From a bacterium (GTDB lineage Bacteria > Ratteibacteria > UBA8468 > B48-G9 > DSTR01), in the NCBI GenBank assembly GCA_029551285.1, contig JAKPFT010000052.1, positions 1-64,000 of the forward strand: a stretch of DNA of 64,000 nucleotides, given 5' to 3'. Within the stretch, counting starts at the first letter, position 1; each line of letters starts with the position of its first letter. Below, in pieces: positions 42,164-51,325 of this stretch. The translations under genes and the position numbers were made by a program. The notes beneath the pieces were generated by a model, which was not told the DNA's origin, did no database searches, and saw only the letters and a list, made by a program, of their open reading frames with translations.

Positions 42164-44080
42164 TTAAGCCCAGAAGAGGGTATTGCCGGTATGCCTGGTG
42201 AAGAAATCCAGCAGCAGCCAGACACCATTCACCACGAACTGGCCAACAATGAGACCGATAAAAAACGGTTTGGCCTGCTCGTAAAGCCTGGCCCCGCCGT
42301 ATTTGAGGAAGAGAGACTTTATCAGCCAGGCAATGAAGATAGAGAACCAGAGGGCGTTGGTCATCATGATGGTGGAAAAAGCAAAGCCCAGGGGATGAAA
42401 AGGAAACCAGAGAAAACGCGTCCTCAGAAACTGCAGGATAATGGCCACGGCGGCGCCCAGGCAGGTAAAACCAAGATAAAACCAGTTGGTACCGGAAGGC
42501 GCTTTAATCTGCTCGGTGAAATACTTCCACGGATACTGTGGTCCGGCAATAAAAAACCAGTTGTTGCCGTTAATGGCTCCGTAACGGTAGCTCAGGTAAA
42601 TGGTAGCCCAGACAGAGACCAGCAAACTTACTCCGGCCGACACCATGATGGACCAGAAGATGAGGCGCTGTCGCTGACGAAAGCCTTCTATCATCTTGAG
42701 TCCGTTGGCGGCTGCGGCCATCACAAAGGTGCGCACATCCGAGGTGTAAACAAACATCAAGCCAAGGGATGTCAGGTTAGCCGGACTCAACCTGGAGGAA
42801 CCGATGAAAGCCGTGGTGATGACCGGTGCGATTACCGGTGCTCTGGTCGCTGCCAGTCCGCCTTCTGCCACCACCCGGGTAATGCCGATGAAAATCACAA
42901 ACGCCAGAAAAACCGTGAGCCCGGAGATCAGCGGGGACATGCCACTCCAGACAAGCCATCCGCAGATAAAGAGCAAACAGGCGATGGTACCCCAGAAAGC
43001 TAAAGCCGGCGGGACAATTTCCCCGTTGTTCTTTTCCTTCCAGGAAGAGCGAGCCAGCGACAGAAGGTGGTGCCGACTGTTCCATAATCCGTAAAGAACA
43101 ATGACCATCAGCGCACCCAGGGCCTGCCAGCCCAAGATGGGGCGGTCAGCGTTGTAAGGCAGAAACTCCTTTCTTTCAAAACCGGTGATGTTGAAAATGC
43201 CCTGCTCCACCGTATGGAAAAGGCAGAAGAACCACAGGCTGAACGCCAGCGGCAGATTGACAAAATAGGTAAAACCAATCATGGGAAAGCTGACCCGAAA
43301 ATCAAGAGTCAGGGTTCTTCTGAAAACTGGCACCGCCCAGCGCAGCGCCACTGCCGGAAAAAGAGGGAAGTAATAATGCAGCCCATTAATACTGCCGATG
43401 ATAAAGGGTATCAGAAAGGCCAGCCAGAAGAGTCTGTTGCCAAAGATATGCCCGGGTCCTGGCTGAGCCATCGCCAGCGGCGCCTTGGTCATCGGATAAT
43501 TGAGCTTTTCCTTTTCCACCCACTGCTGCCGCAGCAGCACCATAATCAGGGTCATCGCCAGAAAGACGACCATAATCAGCGGTATCCAGACGCTCAAAGG
43601 CTCCAGCCAGGCCTTCCAGGGAAGGCTTTGCCCTCTGGGCAGACCTTCGTAGAACCAGGTGATGGCCTGCTGGTCCTGAACAATCAGTTGACGTTTGATG
43701 TGGGGCAACAGCAGACTATCCCAGTTATTTTCTGCAGAAGCAAAGTATCGGGTGGCAGCCAGCAGGGGCACCAGATAAAGGGTCAGTCCCATGGTGGGTA
43801 TGGAAGAAGCCACCATTAGCATAATGCAAATCTGAATCAGTTCCGGCGGCGTGAGGGCTGCACCAGGAAAAATTTTTCGCACGAAAAGATTGAGCAGCAC
43901 CACCCAGAAGAGGAAGAAGATAGCGGCCGGAGTGGTAAAATCAAGTGTCATGTAGGAACCCTGAAGCACGACCAGGTTATAGACATCGCCAGCCGCGATG
44001 GCCGCCGTCAGAAGAGTTCCCAGAAGCAACGCCCTTACCGTGAAAACGTTGGAACGCTCCCCGGGATTATTTGCCTTCAT
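42164..44080 (-). CDS. DUF6785/DUF6784-type polytopic membrane protein
   Basis: About 638 residues with 12 or more membrane helices. GGAG before ATG 44080 sets the start, inside the end of the helicase gene; ten more codons are open upstream. It resembles the large uncharacterised membrane-protein group DUF6785/DUF6784, with polar intramembrane stretches (MVASSIPTMGLTLY, GITRVVAEGGLAATRAP, TSDVRTFVMAAA). Those features, and the oligopeptide-transporter-like size, suggest a solute transporter. That is inference. It is the last gene of the pyrR-pyrB-helicase run. Confidence 0.75.
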   Translation of the reverse strand: MKANNPGERSNVFTVRALLLGTLLTAAIAAGDVYNLVVLQGSYMTLDFTTPAAIFFLFWVVLLNLFVRKIFPGAALTPPELIQICIMLMVASSIPTMGLTLYLVPLLAATRYFASAENNWDSLLLPHIKRQLIVQDQQAITWFYEGLPRGQSLPWKAWLEPLSVWIPLIMVVFLAMTLIMVLLRQQWVEKEKLNYPMTKAPLAMAQPGPGHIFGNRLFWLAFLIPFIIGSINGLHYYFPLFPAVALRWAVPVFRRTLTLDFRVSFPMIGFTYFVNLPLAFSLWFFCLFHTVEQGIFNITGFERKEFLPYNADRPILGWQALGALMVIVLYGLWNSRHHLLSLARSSWKEKNNGEIVPPALAFWGTIACLLFICGWLVWSGMSPLISGLTVFLAFVIFIGITRVVAEGGLAATRAPVIAPVITTAFIGSSRLSPANLTSLGLMFVYTSDVRTFVMAAAANGLKMIEGFRQRQRLIFWSIMVSAGVSLLVSVWATIYLSYRYGAINGNNWFFIAGPQYPWKYFTEQIKAPSGTNWFYLGFTCLGAAVAIILQFLRTRFLWFPFHPLGFAFSTIMMTNALWFSIFIAWLIKSLFLKYGGARLYEQAKPFFIGLIVGQFVVNGVWLLLDFFTRHTGNTLFWA

Positions 44081-45971
44081 AACTCCATCTTTCCAGTTCG
44101 GCACTTTCAATTTCCTTCACCAGGGGGGAAACCCTGGCCTTACCCTGAAAAGAGGGGTACCAGCAAAGATAGAGGTCCTCTCTGGCTCTGGTCACGGCAA
44201 CGTAAAAGAAACGCCGTTGTTCTTCAAGAAAGGCGATGTCAGCCGCCGCGGCCGGCCCGGGGAAAAAGGGCTGAGAAAGACCGATGATAAAGACAATGGG
44301 CCATTGCTTGCCCCGGCCCTGGTAGATGCTGGAAAGGGTAATCCGTCCCTCAGCCTGCGGCTGGAGAAAGCCGGGGTTGTCCGGCAGGGAAAGTTCTGTA
44401 AGAAATTCTATGAGAGAGGGGCAAGTCAGGGAAAACTCTTTAAGTTTATCCAGAGTTTCTTCCCGGGCAGGGGCTTGGCCATAATTTCTGTTCAGATATT
44501 CACGATAGCCGGCCGAAAGAATAAGGTCAATCATCCCGGGTATCTCTTTCTTCTGCCGCAGGCCTTCCAGTGTCTTCAGGAGAAACTTTACCCTGCAGTC
44601 GCAGCGCGGGCTGAAACGCCGCTGTTTCAACCGGTCCATAATCTCCCTGGAGTTAATGTTCTGGACTTCTTCAAGAATCTTTTCTCTGGTCGCTTTGCCC
44701 AGACCTTCCGTGATACTTAGAAGCCGCTGCCAGGCAGGTACATCCCCGGGGTTAACCGCCACCCTCAGGTAGGCCAGAATATCCCGGCAGGTTTCCCGGC
44801 CAGGAAAATATCTCTCGTCGTCAACATAATAAGCAATCAGCCTGCGGTTTAGTTCAAATTCCAGTCTGGTCGCTTGAGAACGGTAGCGATAAAGGATGGC
44901 AATTTCCTCAGGGTGGACCCCTGAACGGAGAAGTTGCTCCACACGCTGGGCGACAAAAGTCGCTTCCTCCCTGGGCCGCCGGCACTTTACCAGAACAGGC
45001 TTTACCCCTGTTTTCCTCTGGCACACAATCTTCCGGGGAAACTGGACGTGATTACGGGAAAGAATAGCCCTGGCAAGGGAAAGAATTTCCGGTGTGGAGC
45101 GATAGTTGGTGGTCAGAGAAAAAACTTTCGCCTTCGGGTAAAGACGGGGGAAGTCTAAGATGTGGTTAAGGCTGCCTCCGCGAAACCCGGAGATAGCCTG
45201 GGCATCGTCCGCGGTTACCAGGATCTGCCAGTGTTTTCGGCTCATCTGGTAAAGAATGAGGCTTTCCAGTTTATTAACATTCTGGTAATCATCCACCAGA
45301 AGATAGCGATATAGTTCACTCAGCTGGTTACCGGCCTCATCGCTCCGGGATAGGCGGTACCAGAACAGGAGCAGGTCATCCCCATCAAGGACCTTCAGTG
45401 CCCGTTTCCTGCGGAAGTATTCGGACTGAACCGTTTCCAGGAGGGAAAGGAAAGAGCACCACTGGGGATAATGAACATTCACCGTCTGGCGCAGTCCCTC
45501 CTGAGTATTGATGCTGTAACTGATGATTTCGGCCACGGAGCCGGTGGAAGGAAAATTTTCACCCCGGATAAAGGGACCAACCACGGCGTGGAGCAGAGCC
45601 AGGCTTTCCTCCTGGTCCAGAATGGTAAAATCAGATTCCAGCCCGATCGCTTTCCCAAACCGGCGCAGCAAAGCCGCGGCTATCTGAAAGAATGTGCCGG
45701 CCTGGAGATGATGCGGGAAAAAGCCCGTGAGTTCCGCCACCTGACACCGCATCTCTTCCGCTGACTGACGACTGGGCGTCAGAAGCATCATGGAGCCAGC
45801 CGGTACTCCCCGGTGGAGAAGGTAGGCGATGCGGTGAATCAACACCTGTGTTTTTCCGCATCCGGGCCCGCCCAACACCAGACAGGGACCCTCAGCTTCC
45901 GTGACCACCTGTTCCTGTTGCGGGCTCAAAGAAACTGCTGTTTCTGTTCCGGGGCAAACATTGACGTTCAT
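44067..45971 (-). CDS. UvrD/Rep-type superfamily 1A helicase
   Basis: 634 residues, an ATP-driven 3'-5' DNA helicase by family. Motifs in order: Q-motif LSPQQEQVV; Walker A GGPGCGKT (34-41); motif II LLVDDYQN; motif III TADDAQAISGFRGG; motif IV TTNYRSTPEIL; motif V region LSSIYQGRGKQW; motif VI FFYVAVTRARED. Motif II has DD where UvrD has DE, so the usual catalytic Glu is Asp. It is shorter than UvrD (about 720). It overlaps pyrB by four bases, an odd neighbour for a repair helicase. Confidence 0.9.
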   Translation of the reverse strand: MNVNVCPGTETAVSLSPQQEQVVTEAEGPCLVLGGPGCGKTQVLIHRIAYLLHRGVPAGSMMLLTPSRQSAEEMRCQVAELTGFFPHHLQAGTFFQIAAALLRRFGKAIGLESDFTILDQEESLALLHAVVGPFIRGENFPSTGSVAEIISYSINTQEGLRQTVNVHYPQWCSFLSLLETVQSEYFRRKRALKVLDGDDLLLFWYRLSRSDEAGNQLSELYRYLLVDDYQNVNKLESLILYQMSRKHWQILVTADDAQAISGFRGGSLNHILDFPRLYPKAKVFSLTTNYRSTPEILSLARAILSRNHVQFPRKIVCQRKTGVKPVLVKCRRPREEATFVAQRVEQLLRSGVHPEEIAILYRYRSQATRLEFELNRRLIAYYVDDERYFPGRETCRDILAYLRVAVNPGDVPAWQRLLSITEGLGKATREKILEEVQNINSREIMDRLKQRRFSPRCDCRVKFLLKTLEGLRQKKEIPGMIDLILSAGYREYLNRNYGQAPAREETLDKLKEFSLTCPSLIEFLTELSLPDNPGFLQPQAEGRITLSSIYQGRGKQWPIVFIIGLSQPFFPGPAAAADIAFLEEQRRFFYVAVTRAREDLYLCWYPSFQGKARVSPLVKEIESAELERWSYEGK

Positions 45972-46891
45972 CGTCGGCCACTCATGGTGAGATAAAGCAC
46001 AGCCATGCGCACGGCAATCCCGTTGGTCACCTGTTCCAGAATAAGCGAATTAGACTGCTCCGCCAGGGCCGACTTGATTTCCACGCCCCGGTTCATCGGA
46101 CCAGGGTGCATCAGAAAGAATGGCTTCCGGATACCTTCATACCGCGAATCATCCAGGCCAAATAACCGGCTGTACTCCTGGAGGGACGGCAGGAAATTTT
46201 CTCGCTGTCTCTCTTTCTGAAGTCGGAGAAGATAAACAATATCGGCCTGTGAAAGGGCTTCATTCAACTGATAGGTAACCTCACAGCCCATCTGTTCCAC
46301 TCCGGCAGGAATCAACGGCGGCGGCCCGCAGACCACCACTCTGGCTCCCATCTTGCTGAAGCCCCAGATGTTGGACCTGGCCACCCGGCTGTGGCGGATA
46401 TCGCCGATAATGGCCAGACAAAGGCCGGCCAGCCGGCCGAACCGCTCTCTCACAGTAAACAGGTCCAGCAGAGCCTGGGTGGGATGCTCATGGCAACCAT
46501 CGCCGGCATTGATGACGGCCGCCTTAACACTTCTGGCAATCAGCCAGGGCGCACCGGAAACAGAATGACGGACAATAAAGCAATCAACCTTCATGGCTTC
46601 TATGTTCCGGGCGGTATCAACTATTGTTTCCCCTTTGGAAACGCTGGAGGTGCTGACTTCAAAACTGAGGACATCGGCCGAGAGACGTTTGGCGGCCAAC
46701 TCAAAAGAGGTTTTGGTCCGGGTGCTGGGTTCAAAAAAAAGGTTGACCACGGTACGACCGCGCAGGGCCGGCACTTTTTTCACCTGCCGGGAACTGACCT
46801 CCTTAAAGGACCTGGCTGTCTCCAGAATGAGGTTTATTTCCCCGGAGGATAGTTCCTCAAGACCGAGAAGATCTTTTCGTTGCCAGACCAT
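45968..46891 (-). CDS. pyrB: aspartate carbamoyltransferase catalytic subunit
   Basis: Forms N-carbamoyl-aspartate from carbamoyl phosphate and aspartate, the first committed pyrimidine step. 307 residues. Carbamoyl-phosphate binding is shown by FFEPSTRTKTSFELA; HEHPTQALLDLFTV and MHPGPMNRGVEI are also conserved. AGGAAGAG precedes the ATG. It follows pyrR by 14 bases, the classical pyrR-pyrB order. No regulatory pyrI is present, so control is probably by PyrR. Confidence 0.97.
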   Translation of the reverse strand: MVWQRKDLLGLEELSSGEINLILETARSFKEVSSRQVKKVPALRGRTVVNLFFEPSTRTKTSFELAAKRLSADVLSFEVSTSSVSKGETIVDTARNIEAMKVDCFIVRHSVSGAPWLIARSVKAAVINAGDGCHEHPTQALLDLFTVRERFGRLAGLCLAIIGDIRHSRVARSNIWGFSKMGARVVVCGPPPLIPAGVEQMGCEVTYQLNEALSQADIVYLLRLQKERQRENFLPSLQEYSRLFGLDDSRYEGIRKPFFLMHPGPMNRGVEIKSALAEQSNSLILEQVTNGIAVRMAVLYLTMSGRR

Positions 46892-46905
46892 AACTCTTCC
46901 TGCCT

Positions 46906-47445
46906 TTACCCTTCAGCCGGGCGGTCCAGGAGAACAACTTCTTCTGTGCCATCAACCTCTTTAACGTGCACTTCCACCATCTGCTTCTTCGTCGTGGACA
47001 CCGCAAGGCCTACGAAATCAGGCTGAATGGGAAATTCCCGGTGCCCCCGGTCGATGAGCACCAGGAGTCGGATGTAGGAAGGACGGCCAAAATCAATGAT
47101 GGCATCCAGCGCGGCCCGCACTGTCCGGCCCGTAAACAGCACGTCATCCACCAGGAGAATTTTCCTCTTCTCCAGGTTAAACAGAATTTCAGTTTCAGAG
47201 ACTACCGGATGACTGCCCAGCGCGCTGAAATCGTCCCGGTAAAGGGTGATGTCCAGGAAACCGAGAAAAATCGGCTGCCGGCACCTGGACTGAAGGAGTG
47301 TCTGCAGCCGCCTGGCTAGAATAGCGCCCCGGCGCTTAATTCCGATAATGGCCAGATTGCTCAGACCCAGCTCTTTTTCTACCTGAGTTGCCAGTTCCTT
47401 CAGGGTGCTGGCTATCTCTTTCTGATTCATCAGGACCCGGACCAT
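46906..47445 (-). CDS. pyrR: PyrR bifunctional regulator / uracil phosphoribosyltransferase
   Basis: About 179 residues from ATG 47445; the frame is open 20 codons upstream but that part is Phe/His-rich and unlike the family. PyrR binds pyr mRNA with UMP to attenuate transcription and can make UMP from uracil. The PRPP loop ILLVDDVLFTGRTVRAALD and IGIKRRGAILARRL are typical. No attenuator hairpin was seen between pyrR and pyrB, so here control would have to act on the leader upstream of 47445 or elsewhere. Confidence 0.94.
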   Translation of the reverse strand: MVRVLMNQKEIASTLKELATQVEKELGLSNLAIIGIKRRGAILARRLQTLLQSRCRQPIFLGFLDITLYRDDFSALGSHPVVSETEILFNLEKRKILLVDDVLFTGRTVRAALDAIIDFGRPSYIRLLVLIDRGHREFPIQPDFVGLAVSTTKKQMVEVHVKEVDGTEEVVLLDRPAEG

Positions 47446-47463
47446 GGCAAAATGATACCACAC

Positions 47464-47491
47464 TTGCCTGAAGAAAAAGAAGTGATAAAAT
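47464..47491 (+). promoter_or_regulatory. promoter of the secreted-protein gene
   Basis: TTGCCT (47464-47469), 16 bases, TAAAAT (47486-47491). It lies in the short divergent spacer with pyrR. AAGGAGG follows just before the ATG at 47517. Confidence 0.5.
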
Positions 47492-47516
47492 AGGTGGGAC
47501 AACAAGGAGGCCGCCG

Positions 47517-47972
47517 ATGAAGAAAATACTGGTTATCTGGCTGGCTCTGGTCGGCCTGCTTCTGGCGGGAGAAAAACCGGTCACCTATTCTGAGGTAGAA
47601 AACACCCTGAAGGACCTTCAGGAAGCGATGAAGGCCGGACAGGAGCAGCTGGTCACTCTCTACAGCGCGACCCTGGAGGTGGTCAAGAAAGCTACCGTAC
47701 CCTCCCGGGCTACAGAAATTTTTCAAAGAATCAGGGCCCGCAGCCGAATCTCAGCCGCTGACTTCAGGCAAATGCGGGAGCAGTTTTCTTTTCCTGACCT
47801 GGTGATTGCTTACGGAGTCAGCCGGCAGGCAGGAGAAAAGATGAAAACGGTTCTGGCCTGGCGCGCTGAAAAAACCTGGACAGAAATCTTCCAGCAGAAA
47901 TCTCTCTCCTCTGCGGTTGACCGGATAGCGGCCTGTCTCTCAGAACTCGTTCCGGCCGGGCAGCCTCAGTAG
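47517..47972 (+). CDS. secreted helical protein of unknown function
   Basis: 151 residues with a signal peptide (KKILVIWLALVGLLLAGEK) and a mature part that is mostly alpha-helical and charged. AAGGAGG lies six bases before the ATG, so expression should be good. No motif or family is recognised. The single gene is transcribed divergently from pyrR and runs tail to tail into the phosphoesterase gene with only two bases between stops. Confidence 0.7.
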   Translation: MKKILVIWLALVGLLLAGEKPVTYSEVENTLKDLQEAMKAGQEQLVTLYSATLEVVKKATVPSRATEIFQRIRARSRISAADFRQMREQFSFPDLVIAYGVSRQAGEKMKTVLAWRAEKTWTEIFQQKSLSSAVDRIAACLSELVPAGQPQ

Positions 47973-47974
47973 TC

Positions 47975-48718
47975 TTAAACTCCCCGGCAAAGCCGCTCAC
48001 CGAGAAAGGCAGGCAAACCTGCGGTTAGAATTCTTTCTCGGGCAACCTCAACCCGATACTCTATCCTTTCCAGAAAAAAGACTTCCTGGCCGGTATCATA
48101 AACGCCCGCACAGGCTACCGGCAGGCCATCCCTCGGTTGACCGACACTGCCCACGTTGATCAGGTAAGACCAGCCTGGCTCAAGTTTCACTTTCAGACAA
48201 CCATTGAAGTCTGCCGGAATCAGTTCCACCTCCGGAGAATCTTCTTTTTGCCGGTAGACGCAGGGGAAATGAGTATGTCCACAAAAGCAAATCCGGTGCA
48301 GCCTGGCGGCAAAGGCTCTTTTAGCTCTATCTCTGGAAGTAAGGTAACCGGAAAGCGGCCGGTCGGCTGCTCCGTGACAGAGAGCAAAGTTTGCTCCGCA
48401 GATAATGAAAGGAAAACTGGCCAGGTAGTCTATCCAGAACCGGTTAAGTTGCTGCCTGGTCCAGATTAAAGATGTGACCGCCTCCGGCCGCATCCGGGAA
48501 AATTCACCGGAAAGCAGAGCCTCTTCGTGATTGCCCCGGACACAAGCCACGGACTGCTCGCCGGCCAGTAACTGGAGACACTCCAGGGGGCTGGCTCCGT
48601 ATCCCAGCACATCGCCAGCAATAACCATTACCTCCACCCTGTTTTTTTTCAGAAAGGCTAAGACGGCCTGGAAGGCTTCCAGGTTGCTGTGGATATCAGC
48701 CAGAATTCCGTATTTCAT
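47975..48718 (-). CDS. YfcE/MJ0936-type metallophosphoesterase
   Basis: 247 residues of the calcineurin-like phosphoesterase fold. Metal ligands: ADIHSN (DxH), AGDVLGYG (GD), RGNHEEAL (GNHE), LCHGAAD and CGHTHFP (GHxH). The family includes cyclic-nucleotide and other phosphodiesterases, so the substrate is not certain. Its ATG overlaps the stop of the protein kinase gene (ATGA); the pair may form a phosphorylation signalling unit, but that is inference. Confidence 0.9.
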   Translation of the reverse strand: MKYGILADIHSNLEAFQAVLAFLKKNRVEVMVIAGDVLGYGASPLECLQLLAGEQSVACVRGNHEEALLSGEFSRMRPEAVTSLIWTRQQLNRFWIDYLASFPFIICGANFALCHGAADRPLSGYLTSRDRAKRAFAARLHRICFCGHTHFPCVYRQKEDSPEVELIPADFNGCLKVKLEPGWSYLINVGSVGQPRDGLPVACAGVYDTGQEVFFLERIEYRVEVARERILTAGLPAFLGERLCRGV

Positions 48719-49506
48719 GAAAGTGCCGCTGTCAGATGGGGCAAAGCCGCCTGGCAGGCTTCCATCAGCTGGCCCACACTGGCAAATCTCCTCAGAGGAA
48801 TAGGATGGGTAGCCCTCTGGACTATTTCCTTCAAGACTTCCTGGCCCCGGTCTATTCTGGGTAGAAGCAACTCACCCATCATCACTCCCAGGGAGAAAAT
48901 GTCTGATCTTTCGCTGCCTTCTCCCCGGGGAACCTCCGGAGCCAGATAGGGCTCTGTTCCGCCAATCAGAGAGGGTGCGCCCTGCCACCAGTGGCGGTTA
49001 AGGTAATCAGCGTATCCAAAGTCAATCACCTTCACCTGGGAAAGGTCCCCGGCAACAAGGATATTCTCCGGTTTGATATCCCGATGAACAATGCCACAGG
49101 AGTGAATATAACTCAGGGCTTTTCCGACTTCCATGAGAAAATAGAAACACTGCGGCCCGCTGAACTCTCGTTCCATCAGATACTGACGGAGACTGCGTCC
49201 ATCAACAAACTCCATGGAGAAGAAAAGAAAATTATCCTGCTGTCCTGCGGTGTAGACGAGGATGATGTTGGGATGGCGCAGTCGCTTCAGGAGGTGAAAT
49301 TCCCGCAGGAACTGCCGGCGATGTTCCCGGGAAGAACGGTAGGGATGAAGAACTTTGACCGCAACCGTCTTTGGCCGGGAATGATTCTGCGGCCCCTGGG
49401 CCCGGTAAACGGTGGAGGTGGCTCCCTGCCAGATTTTTTCCTGAAGCAGGTAAGCGCCAAAAGATTGTCCGGTAAGTTTGACCTTATATTCTGCAGGAAC
49501 TTTCAC
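48715..49506 (-). CDS. Ser/Thr protein kinase of the eukaryotic-like (PKN2/Hanks) type
   Basis: About 263 residues: a kinase domain without visible membrane segment or sensor. Motifs: VAIL-type lysine AVKVLH, HRDIKPEN catalytic loop, IDFGYAD (DFG), YLAPEV (APE). The glycine loop is partly lost (WQGATSTVY). GTG 49506 follows GGGGAG and lies downstream of the predicted promoter start near 49581, which rules out the upstream ATG at 49626. The last part after the APE motif is short. It is coupled to the phosphoesterase gene. Confidence 0.88.
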   Translation of the reverse strand: MKVPAEYKVKLTGQSFGAYLLQEKIWQGATSTVYRAQGPQNHSRPKTVAVKVLHPYRSSREHRRQFLREFHLLKRLRHPNIILVYTAGQQDNFLFFSMEFVDGRSLRQYLMEREFSGPQCFYFLMEVGKALSYIHSCGIVHRDIKPENILVAGDLSQVKVIDFGYADYLNRHWWQGAPSLIGGTEPYLAPEVPRGEGSERSDIFSLGVMMGELLLPRIDRGQEVLKEIVQRATHPIPLRRFASVGQLMEACQAALPHLTAALS

Positions 49507-49587
49507 CTCACTCCCCGGTTTGCCCGGAGAAAACGGCCATAGAGAAACAACGGAAATCAAAGGAAAACGCCGCCTTCCCCATGAGAA

Positions 49588-49640
49588 ATTATACCATAGC
49601 ACCACCGTCTTTTCCACTTCAGGCACCGAAAGCGTAAAAT
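49588..49640. promoter_or_regulatory. divergent promoters of the kinase and HAD-AIRS genes sharing one -35
   Basis: On the minus strand TGGAAA (49611-49616), 17 bases, TATAAT (49588-49593) with extended TGG. On the plus strand the same six bases read TTTCCA, followed after 18 bases by TAAAAT (49635-49640). The plus-strand start would fall at the ATG of 49648. Confidence 0.5.
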
Positions 49641-49647
49641 AAAAAGT

Positions 49648-51291
49648 ATGAAAAAACCAGTGGTTAGAGCGGTCATTTTTGATTTTGATGGCACATTAGT
49701 CAGTTCCACCATCAATTTTGAAAGGATGCGCTACCGGATTGAGACTCTGGCCAGGTCCTATGGCTGGAAACTTCCGGAAAAACGCTGGCCCGCCATAGAA
49801 ACAGTCCAGAAGTTAACCTCAAACCAGCCAGAGGCCCTGGCCTCCAGTTTCCGGAGGGCAGCAGCCCGCTTAATGGAAGCGGAGGAACTTCTGGCCGCTT
49901 CAAAAGCCAGAATCCTCTCTGATAGCCCGGCTGTCCTGAAAAAACTCCGTCAGGCCGGTCTGGGGATAGCGATTATCACCCGTAACTGTCGCCGGGCCGT
50001 GCTGCCCCTTCTGAAAAAATTCCGGTTTGACTATGATGTTGTTCTTACCCGGGACGATGTGCGCCGGGTAAAACCCCACCCTGAACATCTTCAGAAAGCG
50101 CTTAGTCTTCTGAAGGTCAGTCCCCGGGAAACCATGGTGGTCGGAGACCATCCTTTTGAACTAAAAGCCGGCCGTAAACTCCGTATGTTTTGTGTGGGCG
50201 TGACCACCGGTGGAGTACCGGCCCCGGTCCTGGCCAGTGCCCAACCAGATTTCATCCTGAAGGATGTAGGACAACTGCCCCTGCTGTTAGGCCTGGAACC
50301 TTTTCCACCAGGGAAGCTTCCAGCGGAATTTCTTGAAGGGTTACTCCGCCGTTACATCCCTGCCAGCAAGACAGTCCTGGTTGGTCCGGCGGTTGGTCAG
50401 GACTGCGCCCTGCTCAGACAGCGAAGCGGTTATCTTTCCGTTACCAGTGACCCGATTACCCTGGTTGGGGAAGATGTCGGTCGGTATCTGGTCGCGGTCA
50501 ACGCCAATGACCTGGCGGTCTCCGGTGCCAGACCGGCCTGGTTACTGACCACCCTGGTCTTTCCGCCGGGAACAACCTTCCCCCGGGTGGAGGAAGTCTT
50601 TCGCCAGATTTATCAGGAATGCCAGCGCTGGCACATCGCCTGGGCGGGCGGCCACACGGAATTTTCTCCGGCAGTAAAGGAACTGCTGGCCACGGCCACC
50701 ATGGGCGGCTATCCTGTCGGCCACAGACGGAAGGTTAAAGTCCGGCCTGGTGACGGCCTGTTGCTGGTGCGGCCGGCCGGCATTGAAGCCGCCTCAATCC
50801 TGGCCCGCGCCAGACCGGAGGAACTGGCCAGACATTTTTCCAGAACCTTTCTCCGCCGCGCCCGAAAAGCGCTAAAATCTCCGGGCATTTCCATCGTGGA
50901 GGAAGCGCTGTGGTTCCGGGAAAACTTCCCTGTTCTGGCTATGCACGACCCGACTGAAGGCGGAATAGCCACGGGCATCAAAGAACTGGCCCAGGTCTGC
51001 CAGGTTGGTTTTCGGATTAAATCCACTAAAATAAAAATCTACCCACCGGCGAAAACTCTGGCCGAATACTTCGGACTGAACCCCTTGGGCATCATCTCCT
51101 CAGGTTGTCTGCTGGTGGTTCTCCCTGGCTCGCAGGCTGAAACTGCCGTAAAGAAGGCCAGAAAGAGGAAGCTCTGGTGCGCCCTCATCGGTCAGGCGGT
51201 ACCGGCCGAGGCAGGCCTGGTCCTGGAAGAATCCGGTCAGGCAAAAGCCCTGCCCTATTTTCCGCAGGACGAGCTTGCCCGGTTGACTTGA
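49648..51291 (+). CDS. fusion of HAD phosphatase and AIR-synthase (HypE/ThiL-like) domains
   Basis: 547 residues. Residues 1-215 are a haloacid-dehalogenase-type phosphatase: IFDFDGTLVS (nucleophile Asp), IITRN, KPHPEHL and VGDHPFELKAG. From about 235 an AIR-synthase-related domain begins (VGPAVGQDCALL, TSDPITLVGEDVGRYLVAVNANDLAVSG) and runs through LAMHDPTEGGIATGIKELA, the ATP and metal motifs of the HypE/ThiL/SelD superfamily. Such domains usually make or use acyl-phosphate intermediates. Joined to a phosphatase, the pair could process one metabolite in sequence. The product is unknown. No hyp genes are nearby. The transcript appears leaderless. Confidence 0.85.
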   Translation: MKKPVVRAVIFDFDGTLVSSTINFERMRYRIETLARSYGWKLPEKRWPAIETVQKLTSNQPEALASSFRRAAARLMEAEELLAASKARILSDSPAVLKKLRQAGLGIAIITRNCRRAVLPLLKKFRFDYDVVLTRDDVRRVKPHPEHLQKALSLLKVSPRETMVVGDHPFELKAGRKLRMFCVGVTTGGVPAPVLASAQPDFILKDVGQLPLLLGLEPFPPGKLPAEFLEGLLRRYIPASKTVLVGPAVGQDCALLRQRSGYLSVTSDPITLVGEDVGRYLVAVNANDLAVSGARPAWLLTTLVFPPGTTFPRVEEVFRQIYQECQRWHIAWAGGHTEFSPAVKELLATATMGGYPVGHRRKVKVRPGDGLLLVRPAGIEAASILARARPEELARHFSRTFLRRARKALKSPGISIVEEALWFRENFPVLAMHDPTEGGIATGIKELAQVCQVGFRIKSTKIKIYPPAKTLAEYFGLNPLGIISSGCLLVVLPGSQAETAVKKARKRKLWCALIGQAVPAEAGLVLEESGQAKALPYFPQDELARLT

Positions 51292-51319
51292 CGACGGTTG
51301 GCCAGGTATGTGCTATAAT
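51288..51319 (+). promoter_or_regulatory. extended -10 promoter of the receiver genes
   Basis: TGCTATAAT (51311-51319), a full extended -10. The best -35, TTGACG (51288-51293), is spaced 20 bases away and is probably weak. Predicted start 51326 coincides with a GTG start codon. Confidence 0.65.
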
Positions 51320-51325
51320 CTATTT

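Noticed and set aside
51308-51325. ATG 51308 as the receiver-1 start
   Set aside because: It overlaps the -10 of the gene's own promoter; the transcript would begin after it.
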